Shown here: positions 7,947-17,469 of the stretch, piece by piece
Layout of the letters: each line of letters begins with the position of its first letter
Position numbering within the stretch: position 1 is the first letter of the stretch
Assembly: GCA_017536445.1 (NCBI GenBank)
Contig: JAFXHJ010000009.1
Coordinates: 1-39,358 of the forward strand
Length of the DNA: 39,358 nucleotides
Direction of reading: 5' to 3'
Source of the DNA: Clostridia bacterium
GTDB lineage: Bacteria; Bacillota; Clostridia; TANB77; CAG-465
Translations under genes and position numbers: made by a program
The notes under the pieces: model-generated
Databases searched by the model: none
What the model was told of the DNA's origin: nothing
The model's input: only the letters and a program-made list of their open reading frames with translations

Positions 7947-10900
7947 TTATACAATTTTTACATTACCAAATCCAAAAATGTTTGTAAGCTTTGTAATGAG
8001 GTCATTACTTGGTGTTACCCACCACTGTCTAGCTAGTCCTTTTACCTCTTTAGTTTGTTCAAAATATGTATATACCGGAATGTCTCCAGGATATTCTTTT
8101 AATATTTCAAAAAGTTTAGCTTTTTCTTTTTCATATTCTATTTGGGCTGCGGTTATTTTTATATACACCTTTTCCTCTTTAGATAGTTCTTTTATACTAT
8201 CTACAAGAATTTTAGGTTTCTCATTTTCTTTTAGACTTATCTTTCCTTTTACCTCTACAACCTTATCTGAATTTATTGTATTTGCATATTTTTCATATAC
8301 ATTTGGAAAGAATACTGCTTCTATATCTCCAAATAAATCTTCAAAAACAGAAAATGCCATTTGTCTATTACTCTTTGTATATATTTTCTTTATGTTAGTT
8401 ATAAGTCCACACATAGTAGCTTCTTTACCATCATATTGTTCTAAGCTTACTGTTTCATCTACATCACTTTCTGTTTCTTCTGTGTTTGTTTCTACATTCA
8501 AATCTTTTGATGTAAGCGTTGCTTTTTTTTCTATTATTTCCATATACTCATCTAATGGATGGCCTGAAACATATAGCCCCATCATTTCTCTTTCCATATC
8601 TAAAAGTTCTCTTTTAGTTGGAACTGTTCCTGTTTTTAGTATCTTTCTATTTGTTATTCCTGTTTCTTCTATACCAAATCCTTCAAAGATACATACTTGG
8701 CCTTCACAACCATTTCTCTTTTCACCAGCTACAGAATCCATTATTGTTTCATAACTTGCTAGTAAATCATAACGATTGTATTCTGTTTCAAGTTCATCAA
8801 AGGCTCCTGCTTTTATTAGACTTTCAATACACTTTTTATTTACTCTTTCACCTTGCACTCTTTCTATAAAGTCTATAAAGTTTTCATATTTACCATTTCT
8901 TTTTCTTTCCTCAATAATTTGTTCTATTGCTCCTTCACCAACATTTTTAATTGATGCTAAAGCGAAACGTATATTTCCATTTATTACTGCAAAACGCGCA
9001 TAACCTTCGTTTATATCTGGCCTTAATACATTTATTCCCAATGTTTTGCACTCAGCTATATACTCTGGCACTTTATCTAAGTTTCCTAAGAAACTGTTCA
9101 TTGTTGCAGCCATAAATTCAGCTGGATAATGTACTTTAAGCCATGCTGTTTGGTAAGAGACAACCGCATAAGCTGCTGCATGAGATTTATTAAATGCATA
9201 TTTTGCAAATTCTGCCATTTCATCGAAGATTTTATTTGCGCTAGCTTCATCTATACCTCTATTTACAGCACCGTCTATTTTTCTTACTCCATCTTCTACA
9301 AGTCCGTTAATGAATATTTCTCTTTCTTTATTCATTACATCTATCTTTTTCTTACCCATAGCTCTACGTACAAGGTCAGCTCTACCAAAGCTATATCCTG
9401 CAAGTTCTCTAAATATTTGCATAACTTGTTCTTGGTATACCATACATCCATTTGTAATCTTAAGAATTGGTTCAAGTGCCGGATGTGTATATTCTATATC
9501 TTCAGGATTATTTTTAGCCTTAATATATCTTGGTATTTGATCCATTGGTCCTGGTCTATATAACGATAACATAACCGCTATATCTTCAATTGATGTTGGT
9601 TTTAATTCCTTCATCATTTGTTTGAATCCACCACTCTCTAATTGGAATACTCCATTAGTTTTTCCCTCAGATAGTAGTTTGTACACACCAGGATCATCGT
9701 ATGTATCCCCAAAATCCACGTTTACACCATGTATTTTCTTTACTAAATACTTAGCATCTGCAATAACTGTTAATGTTCTTAGTCCCAAAAAGTCCATCTT
9801 AAGAAGTCCTAATTCTTCTAGTGTAGTCATCGTATATTGTGTAGATATTTGTTCTTGGTTTAAGTAAAGCGGTACATATGTATCTACTGGGTCTTTTGTA
9901 ATAACGACACCTGCTGCATGAGTTGATGCATGTCTTGGCAGTCCTTCTACCTTTTTAGAAATATCTATTATTTGTTTTGCTTCTTCATCATTTTCATAAA
10001 GAAGTTTTAATTCTTGGTTCATTTCAAGAGCTTTATCTATAGTTATCTTGAAATCGTTTGGTATCATTTTAGCGATTAAATCTGCTTTTGCATATGGAAT
10101 GTCTAATGCTCTTGCAACATCACGAATAGCAAGTTTTGCTTTCATTGTTCCAAATGTTATTATTTGTGCGACATGGTCACGTCCATATTTTCTTGCAACA
10201 TATTCTATAACTTCTGGTCTTCTTTCAAAGCAAAAGTCTACATCAAAATCCGGCATGCTTATTCTTTCTGGATTTAAGAATCTTTCAAAGATAAGGTCAA
10301 ATTTAAGCGGATCTATATCTGTTATTCCACTACAGTATGCTGCAACAGAACCAGCACCAGAACCTCTACCTGGCCCTACTGGTATATTTTGTTCTTTTGC
10401 ATATCTAATGAAATCTGATACTATTAAAAAGTAGTCTATAAATCCCATCTTTTCTATTACACTAAGTTCATATTCTAATCTCTCAGATACTTTTTCATGC
10501 ATTTCTTCTTTGTATCTTTTTTTCATTCCTTCATAACAGAAGTTTCTAAAGAAATCATAGTGTGAGATGCCATCTGGTATATCAAAGTTTGGAAGAATTG
10601 TATGGCCAAACTCAAACTCTACATTACATCTTTCTGCTATTTTCACAGTATTTTCAATGGCTTCAGGCACATTTCTAAACGAGCTCATCATTTCTTCTGG
10701 AGATTTTACATAGAACTCATTTGTTTCAAATGTCATCCTATCTTCATCTGTCATCTTCTTTTTAGTTTGTACACAAAGCAGTACTTCATGGAAGTAATAA
10801 TCTTCTTTAGTTAGATAGTGACAGTCGTTTGTTGCAACTAGTGGTATATCTAGTTCTTTTGACATAGCCATTAGATTTTGGTTTATTACCATTTGTTCTC

Positions 10901-11435
10901 TATATTTATTATCTTGAATTTCTAAGTAATATCTATCACCAAATATTTCTTTGTATTTTAATGCAGTTGCTTTTGCGCCCTCAATATCTCCTTCAGTTAT
11001 TTTTCTTGCAACAGCACCTGCCATACATCCACTTAAAGCAATTATATCTTCTGAATATTCCTTTAATATTTCTAAATCTATTCTTGGTTTGTAATAAAAC
11101 CCCTCTGTATATGCAATAGATACTAATTTAATTAAATTTTTGTATCCTTTATTACTCATTGCAAGAAGCACTAAATGGTTAGGTTCTGCGTCTACTTTAC
11201 CTTCTTTTTCAAATCTACTTCTAGGAGCAACATACATTTCGCATCCAATTATTGCTTTTATTCCTTGCTTTTTGCATTCTTTATATAGTTCAACCGCGCC
11301 AAACATATTGCCATGATCTGTTATTGCTACTGAGTCCATACCTAGTTCCTTTGTTTTAGCTACAAGTTCACTAATCTTATTTGCGCCATCTAAAAGGCTG
11401 TATTCTGTATGCATATGTAAATGTACAAAACCCAT
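7947..11435 (-). CDS. dnaE: DNA polymerase III subunit alpha (DnaE)
   Basis: The 1162-residue product is a full-length DnaE-type replicative polymerase. It starts with the PHP domain (HLHMHTEYSLLDGANKI, residues 5-21), then the palm with the GPGRGSGAGS motif and the catalytic PDFDVDF, fingers/thumb ('FGTMKAKLAIRDVAR'), a helix-hairpin-helix region and a C-terminal OB fold ('ATMCGLITNIKKIYTKSNRQM'). It elongates DNA at the replication fork; Firmicutes usually also have PolC, not seen here. AGGAGG lies 8 nt before the ATG. A hairpin separates it from the upstream acidic-protein gene, so it may be partly read through from that unit. Confidence 0.97.
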   Translation of the reverse strand: MGFVHLHMHTEYSLLDGANKISELVAKTKELGMDSVAITDHGNMFGAVELYKECKKQGIKAIIGCEMYVAPRSRFEKEGKVDAEPNHLVLLAMSNKGYKNLIKLVSIAYTEGFYYKPRIDLEILKEYSEDIIALSGCMAGAVARKITEGDIEGAKATALKYKEIFGDRYYLEIQDNKYREQMVINQNLMAMSKELDIPLVATNDCHYLTKEDYYFHEVLLCVQTKKKMTDEDRMTFETNEFYVKSPEEMMSSFRNVPEAIENTVKIAERCNVEFEFGHTILPNFDIPDGISHYDFFRNFCYEGMKKRYKEEMHEKVSERLEYELSVIEKMGFIDYFLIVSDFIRYAKEQNIPVGPGRGSGAGSVAAYCSGITDIDPLKFDLIFERFLNPERISMPDFDVDFCFERRPEVIEYVARKYGRDHVAQIITFGTMKAKLAIRDVARALDIPYAKADLIAKMIPNDFKITIDKALEMNQELKLLYENDEEAKQIIDISKKVEGLPRHASTHAAGVVITKDPVDTYVPLYLNQEQISTQYTMTTLEELGLLKMDFLGLRTLTVIADAKYLVKKIHGVNVDFGDTYDDPGVYKLLSEGKTNGVFQLESGGFKQMMKELKPTSIEDIAVMLSLYRPGPMDQIPRYIKAKNNPEDIEYTHPALEPILKITNGCMVYQEQVMQIFRELAGYSFGRADLVRRAMGKKKIDVMNKEREIFINGLVEDGVRKIDGAVNRGIDEASANKIFDEMAEFAKYAFNKSHAAAYAVVSYQTAWLKVHYPAEFMAATMNSFLGNLDKVPEYIAECKTLGINVLRPDINEGYARFAVINGNIRFALASIKNVGEGAIEQIIEERKRNGKYENFIDFIERVQGERVNKKCIESLIKAGAFDELETEYNRYDLLASYETIMDSVAGEKRNGCEGQVCIFEGFGIEETGITNRKILKTGTVPTKRELLDMEREMMGLYVSGHPLDEYMEIIEKKATLTSKDLNVETNTEETESDVDETVSLEQYDGKEATMCGLITNIKKIYTKSNRQMAFSVFEDLFGDIEAVFFPNVYEKYANTINSDKVVEVKGKISLKENEKPKILVDSIKELSKEEKVYIKITAAQIEYEKEKAKLFEILKEYPGDIPVYTYFEQTKEVKGLARQWWVTPSNDLITKLTNIFGFGNVKIV

Positions 11436-11456
11436 ATATTTTTCCTCCTATGCAAA

Positions 11457-11490
11457 AGTACTTCAAATGCAATACTGCAATTGAAGTACT
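11457..11490 (-). terminator. Hairpin between the acidic-protein gene and dnaE
   Basis: 10-bp perfect stem AGTACTTCAA with TTGAAGTACT, plus inner TGCA pairing, followed on the minus strand by TTTTGCATAGGAGG. The short T-tract suggests a partial terminator just before the dnaE ribosome binding site. Confidence 0.6.
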
Positions 11491-11515
11491 CATATTATTT
11501 TCATTGTTTTATATA

Positions 11516-12814
11516 TTATACAGCTTCTGCATCTGTATCTGTTTTTATTTCAGTTTCATCAAATAAATCTTCAATACCATCTAGTTCAAAATGTTCTTCA
11601 ACTATTTCTACTGCAGGAGTTGCTACTTCTTCAGTAGTACCATCAGCATTAACAATCACATCTGTTTCTTCTGTTATAACTGAAACTGATTTTGTTTCTG
11701 TCGTTTCTTCAATTTCTTCATCCACAGTATCTGTTACCATTATAGGTTCTTCTGTATCTGAATCTATTTCTTCAATTACTTCCTCTTCTACTTTAAAGCG
11801 TTCTAATTCTTCTTCAATTTTCGCTTTAACTTTTTCTGAAAATGTTGTTGATAATGCTTGATTTAGCATAAATTCTGCTATTCCATCATCTTCGTGAAGT
11901 TGTCTAGAATATTCCAAATATTCATCTTCTATTTTGATTGTTCTATGCACATCATTAACCATTGTTTTAATTTTTGTATCATAGATTTCTTTGTAGAAGT
12001 TTATATAATCTGTCATATCTATATATCCAAGTTCATAAGAATCATCATATATTTTTTGTATTTTCCCAAATACCTTGTCCACTATTTTGAAATATCTATA
12101 TGCATTTTGACATATATTTATTATTAATGAATAATCATAGTTTAATTTATCTATATCTGAATCTAAACCTTTTAATGTAGCTTCTATTACTAATTCAATT
12201 AATTCTTTTTCATCATTAGGCAATTTAGATATATCATAATTATCATTTATATAATTTACATACGCTTTTAGATAATCAAACATTTGAGTATAACAAGTTT
12301 CTGTATATGAGCCTTCTATAATTTTCGTGTCAATTTCTTCAGCACATTTAATTACTTGATTATACCTTTGATTTTTTCCTTCATCTTTTATATCTTGTTT
12401 TACTTTTTGTATAACCGAAGATATTACTAAAAGCATATACTTTACGTCTTCTTTATTTTTAAATCTACTTCTAGAAACTCTATCATATTCCATTTCTAAA
12501 AATTCTTTTTGAAGTTCTAATCTTTCAATTCTATCTATTGAGTTAATATTATCTATTATCTCGTTAGGGTAAGAAAGTCTTAATTCATACATTGTTCTTT
12601 GCATAATATCATATTGATATTTAACATAGACAATTTCTCTTAAGATGTTTTCTTCGTATGCTTTTTGGTCATCCCTTTCTGTGTTTTTTATTACATTAAG
12701 ATGCTCGTCGATTGCTCTGTTCATCTTAGATATATTAACCATTATTACTACGTTTTGAATTATTTTATCCAGTATATTCACTTTTTTAGCTTCGCTAACA
12801 ATAATATCTGACAA
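11516..12814 (-). CDS. Acidic coiled-coil protein of unknown function, TTG start
   Basis: I do not recognise this 432-residue protein. The only start that fits is a TTG at 12814, placed about 8 nt after GGAGGG. The product is cytoplasmic by sequence (no signal peptide or membrane helix). Residues 1-320 are rich in E, K, D, I, Y and look almost entirely helical, with probable coiled coil around residues 30-60 and 85-150. Residues 320-432 form a very acidic tail rich in E, T, V and D. It has its own promoter (12858-12885) and lies between addB and dnaE, which suggests but does not prove a link to chromosome maintenance. Confidence 0.82.
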   Translation of the reverse strand: MSDIIVSEAKKVNILDKIIQNVVIMVNISKMNRAIDEHLNVIKNTERDDQKAYEENILREIVYVKYQYDIMQRTMYELRLSYPNEIIDNINSIDRIERLELQKEFLEMEYDRVSRSRFKNKEDVKYMLLVISSVIQKVKQDIKDEGKNQRYNQVIKCAEEIDTKIIEGSYTETCYTQMFDYLKAYVNYINDNYDISKLPNDEKELIELVIEATLKGLDSDIDKLNYDYSLIINICQNAYRYFKIVDKVFGKIQKIYDDSYELGYIDMTDYINFYKEIYDTKIKTMVNDVHRTIKIEDEYLEYSRQLHEDDGIAEFMLNQALSTTFSEKVKAKIEEELERFKVEEEVIEEIDSDTEEPIMVTDTVDEEIEETTETKSVSVITEETDVIVNADGTTEEVATPAVEIVEEHFELDGIEDLFDETEIKTDTDAEAV

Positions 12815-12857
12815 AAAAATCCCTCCTTGCTACATTTCATTCATAATATATACCCAT

Positions 12858-12885
12858 ATTATACCTTAATTTTGTATTTTTTCAA
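12858..12885 (-). promoter_or_regulatory. Promoter of the acidic coiled-coil gene
   Basis: Minus strand TTGAAA (12880-12885), 16-nt spacer, TATAAT (12858-12863), about 44 nt upstream of the TTG start. Confidence 0.75.
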
Positions 12886-12946
12886 GTGTTTTAAGGCAAA
12901 AAGAAGATATCTTAATGTTTTTGGTTGTTATGTAAATCTATAATTT

Positions 12947-12973
12947 AAGCGAGTATTTTTTCTCTACTCGCTT
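12947..12973 (-). terminator. Hairpin after addB
   Basis: 9-bp perfect stem AAGCGAGTA with TACTCGCTT around a 9-nt loop, 23 nt after the addB stop. The following minus-strand sequence (AAATTATAG) is not a T-tract, so termination strength is uncertain. Confidence 0.55.
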
Positions 12974-12995
12974 TACGTTTTATATTATGTTCATA

Positions 12996-15900
12996 CTAAT
13001 TTAAAATGTTTTTTCTGCATAAAGTTCCAAATTTACAATAATCACAAACACCTCTAACTTTTGAATTTGGACATATGCTTACATTGCCTTTTACCATATC
13101 TGTAGATATTTCTTCTAAAATTTTTCTCATATTGTTACACTCCTCTACAAATACTTCTTCTGGTAATGTTTTATTGTTATCTTGGAGAGCCTTTTTGCTT
13201 AATTCCAAATACGATTCATTATTATCATTTACAGCATTATCTAGCTTTTCTAACACCTCTATATCTCTTATGTATATTCCTCTAAGTTTAAGCGCTTTCT
13301 TAAGTCCTTTGGATATTTTTTCTTCATCCGCCTCATAATTAGATATATTTAGAAGGTTTCTAGAAATTGTAAAATAACTAACTGCTGCAGGTATTACTTT
13401 GCCCTCTTTATTAACTTTTTCTTTATTTTCTAGCATTGCCCACATATATGACATAAGCTGAAGCATAATTCCATCTTTTACATCATTTAAAGTTAAATTC
13501 TTGTTTGAAGATTTATAGTCAACAATTCTTAAGTATGTAGCACCGTTGATAACTGCACTGTCCACTCGATCTATCTTGCCTCTTAAGAATAAAACTTTAC
13601 CACTAGATAGTTCTATTTTAATTGGTGCAAATAGCGCTCCATCTTCAAAAGCAATTTCATATCCCAAAGGCCTAAAGCTACTATGATTAAAACTATCTGC
13701 TATAGCATAAATAGTCTTTTTCATACTTTGTTTTATTTTATTCTTGAGCACTACATACTTAGGACTTACTAAGAATTTAGAATAGCTTTCTTCAAATATT
13801 TTTTCTACTATTTTATCCAATTCTTTATTACAACTATTTCTTATCTTTTCGTTTAAAACGATCTCTTGCCATTGGATGTTCTTAGAAATTATATATTTAG
13901 AAAACTCTTCTAATGCTTCATGCATTAGAGACCCTGTATCAATATTAGTAACTTGATATTCTTTGCTTTCTTTAAGGTTTAATATGTAATTTGTATAATA
14001 TGCAAACGGACACCTCTTAAATTGTTCTAATCTAGAAACGCTCGAATTTATTTCGTTTTTATATATTAAATCTAGTGTTTCTGGTTCTAAGTTTTTATCT
14101 TTTCTTGAATACTCTAATATTTTTTTATATTTCTCTTCCTCTATATACACTAGGAATTCGTTATATAACATCTCCAACTCATCTTTAGGAGTATCCTCTT
14201 TTATATTAGAAATCCTCTTAATTAGGTCCATAAAATTTGAATGTAAACTTAAATCTGTTCTAGTTTCAATACTTTCAAGTTTAATATCTAATATGTTTTT
14301 TATTGTTTGTATTAATGTGCTTGGTCTTAAACTTCCACCCGTCATACCACTAGAAGGTACTGTTATTATTAGTTTTTCTCTTATTTTATTTATTGCCTGA
14401 TAGATATTAAATAACTGCATATTATTTCTATCTATTCTACTCTGTTTTAAATCTATACCTCTATCTTTTAGTTTTTTAAGTTCAACGTCCGAAAAAATAT
14501 TATCTTCATTTTGGACTATAGGCAGTCCTCCATCATATGCTCCAATTATATAGCCAATCTTTTTTGCATTTCCTCTGTTTTTATTTATATCTGCTATATA
14601 CACTTGATCTATTTTTTCAGGAATTGTATCTGTTATTTGTTCTTTAGCCCCATACTCTAACAACTCAAGATATTCTTTTACATCTATATCGCTATATGCT
14701 AAAACAATATTGTCCATTATTTCATAAAACTTAGCTACTATCTGTATTTGTTTGTTATATTCATTCGCGCTTTCTTCTTTAATAATCGTTAAATGTTCTT
14801 CATATTTTTCTAAGATGCTACTTTCTTTAATATATTCATAAATACTATTTGTTATATCTTTGGCATTGTTTGCTCTTGAAAGTTTGTTCTTAAGATTTAA
14901 TATATTTTCTAATACTTTTTCACGCATAGCATTTAAAACGTCTAAATCATATATATGATTTGTTTCTTTTTTATTATTGTATGTAAACTTAGATTCTAAC
15001 ATATATCCTGCAACACCAAACTCGCGAACATAGTTTTCAAACTCATTTATATTTTCTATATCTATTAGTCCTGTTTTTACTAAAGATATTATTGGTGTTA
15101 TATCTTTCTTCAATCCTTCAGTAATTATCTTTAACAAAATAGTAATATAAATTACAAATGGATTCGAATTAATGCTCTGCTCTACATTAAAATACACAGG
15201 AATATTATACATAGCAAATATTCTATGCATATTTATATTATATCCTAAAATATCGTTTGTATATACAACAAAATCTTTATATTTATATCCTTCTTTGACC
15301 TTAGATAAAATGTCCACCGCTACATATTCTATTTCGTTATATGTATTTTCTTTAAGCACAAGTTGTATATTCTTTACTTCTTTTTTGTACTCGTTTTTAG
15401 AAAGATTAAATATATTTTCCGCAAGATATGCTAAGTCTTCAGGGCGGTTATCTTTTGTGGTTTTTAAATTAATTTCATTAACGTTTACCCCAACTTCTTT
15501 AGCAATAAATCTCAAATTTTCTAACGCCTCGTATGACGCTGTAAATATCTCCGTCGTTCCATCTATATGTTTTTCTAAGTCTATTTCTAGTGTTATATAT
15601 ACATTTGCACCAGTTGAAAGCAAAGCTTTTATATATTCAAACTCTACTTTACTAAAGTTATTATATCCATCAAAGAAGAATTCCATACTTTTAATTTCGT
15701 CTTTACTTGTAATATCTTTAATAAAATACTCTATAGCGTCTATACTAGATACAAATCTGTCTTTAAGCTCTTCTTCTACCTTTTTATATATATTGCCAAA
15801 TTCGATTAACTTCTTACCCAAAAAATCTTCTTCTGTATATTTATTCAATATTTCTTCAGAACATAAATTTTGTTTTTTAGCACTATCTATATACGAACAT

Positions 15901-16256
15901 ATTCTATCTATAAAATTAGTGTTGTTTTTTACTTTTCTAAAGATTTCAAAAAGCTCATCATTTTCAAGTATTACTTTCCTTACTAATAATTTCTTAGCAA
16001 GTTCAGGTAAGAATTCTTTAGATTTATATAATTCCCCTTTATTTACATTTCTATCTACAAATCTTTCTATACTCGTTATTGTTACATCAACAATACCTTT
16101 TTTCTTAGTATATTCTAAATACTCTTGTTCTGAAGTAACTCTCATAGAAGAAGGTACAAAAAGTATGGCCTGTTTGTCCTCACACGCCATAATTCTATTC
16201 ATTAAATATTCACTTTTTCCACTATTACTTTTTCCAAGAATTATATTAAGTGACAT
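12996..16256 (-). CDS. addB: ATP-dependent helicase/nuclease subunit AddB
   Basis: The 1086-residue product is the AddB half of the AddAB helicase-nuclease, which resects double-strand breaks for RecA loading. It starts with a UvrD-like N-terminal domain holding a Walker A loop (ILGKSNSGKS). The C-terminal RecB-type nuclease domain has GKIDRVD and IVDYKSS. The iron-sulfur staple is visible as one Cys in RFEQ-like 'QFKRCPFAYYTNY' and a C-terminal C-x2-C-x5-C (VCDYCKFGTLC), matching the spacing known for AddB. AGGAGG precedes the ATG; the gene begins 16 nt after scpB, so the two form an operon. The partner addA, usually next to addB, is not in this window. Confidence 0.95.
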   Translation of the reverse strand: MSLNIILGKSNSGKSEYLMNRIMACEDKQAILFVPSSMRVTSEQEYLEYTKKKGIVDVTITSIERFVDRNVNKGELYKSKEFLPELAKKLLVRKVILENDELFEIFRKVKNNTNFIDRICSYIDSAKKQNLCSEEILNKYTEEDFLGKKLIEFGNIYKKVEEELKDRFVSSIDAIEYFIKDITSKDEIKSMEFFFDGYNNFSKVEFEYIKALLSTGANVYITLEIDLEKHIDGTTEIFTASYEALENLRFIAKEVGVNVNEINLKTTKDNRPEDLAYLAENIFNLSKNEYKKEVKNIQLVLKENTYNEIEYVAVDILSKVKEGYKYKDFVVYTNDILGYNINMHRIFAMYNIPVYFNVEQSINSNPFVIYITILLKIITEGLKKDITPIISLVKTGLIDIENINEFENYVREFGVAGYMLESKFTYNNKKETNHIYDLDVLNAMREKVLENILNLKNKLSRANNAKDITNSIYEYIKESSILEKYEEHLTIIKEESANEYNKQIQIVAKFYEIMDNIVLAYSDIDVKEYLELLEYGAKEQITDTIPEKIDQVYIADINKNRGNAKKIGYIIGAYDGGLPIVQNEDNIFSDVELKKLKDRGIDLKQSRIDRNNMQLFNIYQAINKIREKLIITVPSSGMTGGSLRPSTLIQTIKNILDIKLESIETRTDLSLHSNFMDLIKRISNIKEDTPKDELEMLYNEFLVYIEEEKYKKILEYSRKDKNLEPETLDLIYKNEINSSVSRLEQFKRCPFAYYTNYILNLKESKEYQVTNIDTGSLMHEALEEFSKYIISKNIQWQEIVLNEKIRNSCNKELDKIVEKIFEESYSKFLVSPKYVVLKNKIKQSMKKTIYAIADSFNHSSFRPLGYEIAFEDGALFAPIKIELSSGKVLFLRGKIDRVDSAVINGATYLRIVDYKSSNKNLTLNDVKDGIMLQLMSYMWAMLENKEKVNKEGKVIPAAVSYFTISRNLLNISNYEADEEKISKGLKKALKLRGIYIRDIEVLEKLDNAVNDNNESYLELSKKALQDNNKTLPEEVFVEECNNMRKILEEISTDMVKGNVSICPNSKVRGVCDYCKFGTLCRKNILN

Positions 16257-16272
16257 ATTTCCTCCTTAATTA

Positions 16273-16875
16273 TTATTCTTCAGTAGCATTTTCTGCTTCG
16301 TTTAACTCTTCTTTTTTAGTTTCAGATGCTTCATCCATTTCTTTAAACATAGATAATTCCTCATCTTCTGTTTTTACCACATCATAATCTGGAAGATCTT
16401 CTACTTTGTTTATTCCCATACATTTTAAGAATTCGTTTGTTACACTGAACATCGCTGGGCGACCTGGCGCATTCATCCTTCCGACTTCTTCTATAAGACC
16501 ATATTCTAAAAGTTTAGACACTTGCGAGTCACTGTTTACTCCACGAATACTTTCTATTTCGCCTTTAGTCACCTTTGGGTTATATGCTATTATACTTAAA
16601 ACTTCTAAACATGTTGTAGAAAGATTCGCTTTTTTAGAGTTTTCTACAAATTTACTTACTTGTTCAAAATATGCTTTGTTTGAAACTAATTGGTATTCAT
16701 CATTAAATTTTACTAATGATACTCCACTAGCTCCTTTATATTTTTCTTCTAGTTCATTTAATGCACCTTCTATTTCAGTGACATTTACTCCTAGTACTTC
16801 TTTAAATTCTTTTATACCAACACTTCGACCCACTGCAAAAAGTATTGCTTCTACTACACAAGTTATATTTTCCAT
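16273..16875 (-). CDS. scpB: Segregation and condensation protein B
   Basis: The 200-residue product matches ScpB, the winged-helix kleisin-interacting subunit of the SMC-ScpAB condensin that compacts and separates chromosomes. Landmarks are the N-terminal 'VEAILFAVGRSV', 'STTCLEVLSIIAYNPKVTKGEIESIRGVNSD' (first recognition helix region) and 'GLIEEVGRMNAPGRPAMFSVTNEFLKCMGI', followed by an acidic C-terminal tail. The ATG follows GGGAG. scpA, often just upstream, is absent; the next gene upstream is a small orphan with its own terminator. Confidence 0.95.
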   Translation of the reverse strand: MENITCVVEAILFAVGRSVGIKEFKEVLGVNVTEIEGALNELEEKYKGASGVSLVKFNDEYQLVSNKAYFEQVSKFVENSKKANLSTTCLEVLSIIAYNPKVTKGEIESIRGVNSDSQVSKLLEYGLIEEVGRMNAPGRPAMFSVTNEFLKCMGINKVEDLPDYDVVKTEDEELSMFKEMDEASETKKEELNEAENATEE

Positions 16876-16898
16876 ATTATTCTCCCTTATTTTTTATG

Positions 16899-16927
16899 AT
16901 TATATCAAAGAAATAAGAATATTGCTA
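16899..16927 (-). promoter_or_regulatory. Promoter of scpB-addB
   Basis: Minus strand TAGCAA (16922-16927), 17-nt spacer, TATAAT (16899-16904) with an extended -10 (TGATATAAT), about 24 nt before the scpB ATG. Confidence 0.65.
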
Positions 16928-16965
16928 GTAGTTTATATAATAAATATTTATATGTGGTTTTACAC

Positions 16966-16996
16966 AGAAAAAGAGGTCCGTAATTACACGAACCTC
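16966..16996 (-). terminator. Terminator of the 88-aa orphan gene
   Basis: 9-bp stem GAGGTTCGT with ACGGACCTC (one G-U pair) followed on the minus strand by TTTTTCTG. Confidence 0.88.
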
Positions 16997-17011
16997 AATA
17001 TCAAGATACTT

Positions 17012-17278
17012 TTAGTATCTGTACTGAATTGCTTTTATGAGCTCACCGATACCTTCAGCATAGGTGTCGAAGTTTTCCTCCAGACATTCTGCCTTAAGCG
17101 ACTCCAGTTTCTCAAGAAGCGCCTTCTTGGTGAGCATGTTGAAGTTGTAATCCTTAAGGATAGCCCTTAAGTCATCAAGTTTCGGAAAAAACCGAACCTC
17201 TACTTCCTCCATTGCCATCATTTCTGCCATTGCCTTGATTCCAACCGGAACCTTAATGCTAAGAGTTTTCTGCTGCAT
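17012..17278 (-). CDS. Hypothetical 88-aa protein
   Basis: Not recognised. The start is supported by GGAGG 10 nt before the ATG. The product (MQQKTLSIKVPVGIK...) is soluble and mostly helical, with a short N-terminal strand, 'LRAILKDYNFNMLTKKALLEKLESL' and a C-terminal helix ending IQYRY. Its third codon positions are richer in G/C than in scpB or clpE. It has a consensus promoter (17325-17353) and a terminator of its own. It could be a small DNA- or protein-binding accessory protein, but nothing fixes that. Confidence 0.72.
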   Translation of the reverse strand: MQQKTLSIKVPVGIKAMAEMMAMEEVEVRFFPKLDDLRAILKDYNFNMLTKKALLEKLESLKAECLEENFDTYAEGIGELIKAIQYRY

Positions 17279-17324
17279 AAAATTATGCCTCCTAAAAAAT
17301 ATTTGTATTGCTACAGGAACTATA

Positions 17325-17353
17325 TTTTACTACTTTTCATACCGATTGTCAAG
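17325..17353 (-). promoter_or_regulatory. Promoter of the 88-aa orphan gene
   Basis: Minus strand perfect TTGACA (17348-17353), 17-nt spacer, TAAAAT (17325-17330). A second TTTGACAT lies 12 nt further upstream. Confidence 0.8.
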
Positions 17354-17401
17354 TTTTATGTCAAACAAAATATTTAGATTTTGTTAAATGTACCATATTT
17401 A

Positions 17402-17430
17402 TTGAACTTAGACCTTTCCTATGATATAAT
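17402..17430 (+). promoter_or_regulatory. Promoter of clpE
   Basis: TTGAAC (17402-17407), 17-nt spacer, TATAAT (17425-17430) with extended TG motif (ATGATATAAT), 39 nt before the start codon. No convincing CtsR operator was found. Confidence 0.8.
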
Positions 17431-17469
17431 TTAGTTCAGTCTTTTAGATGAGACTAATAGGAGGAACAC

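Noticed and set aside
7978-8754. 258-residue plus-strand frame opposite dnaE
   Set aside because: Low-complexity Ser/Phe/Val product with no recognisable domain, lying fully inside the conserved DnaE C-terminus on the other strand.
15172-16269. 365-residue open frame on the plus strand opposite addB
   Set aside because: Ser/Leu/Ile-rich translation typical of an AT-rich antisense shadow, no ribosome binding site, and the minus strand has a clear AddB with catalytic motifs.
17347-17368. Pair of GTCAA repeats before clpE resembling CtsR heptads
   Set aside because: The repeats are 12 nt apart from start to start, not 10 as in CtsR operators, and one is the -35 box (TTGACA on the minus strand) of the 88-aa gene.
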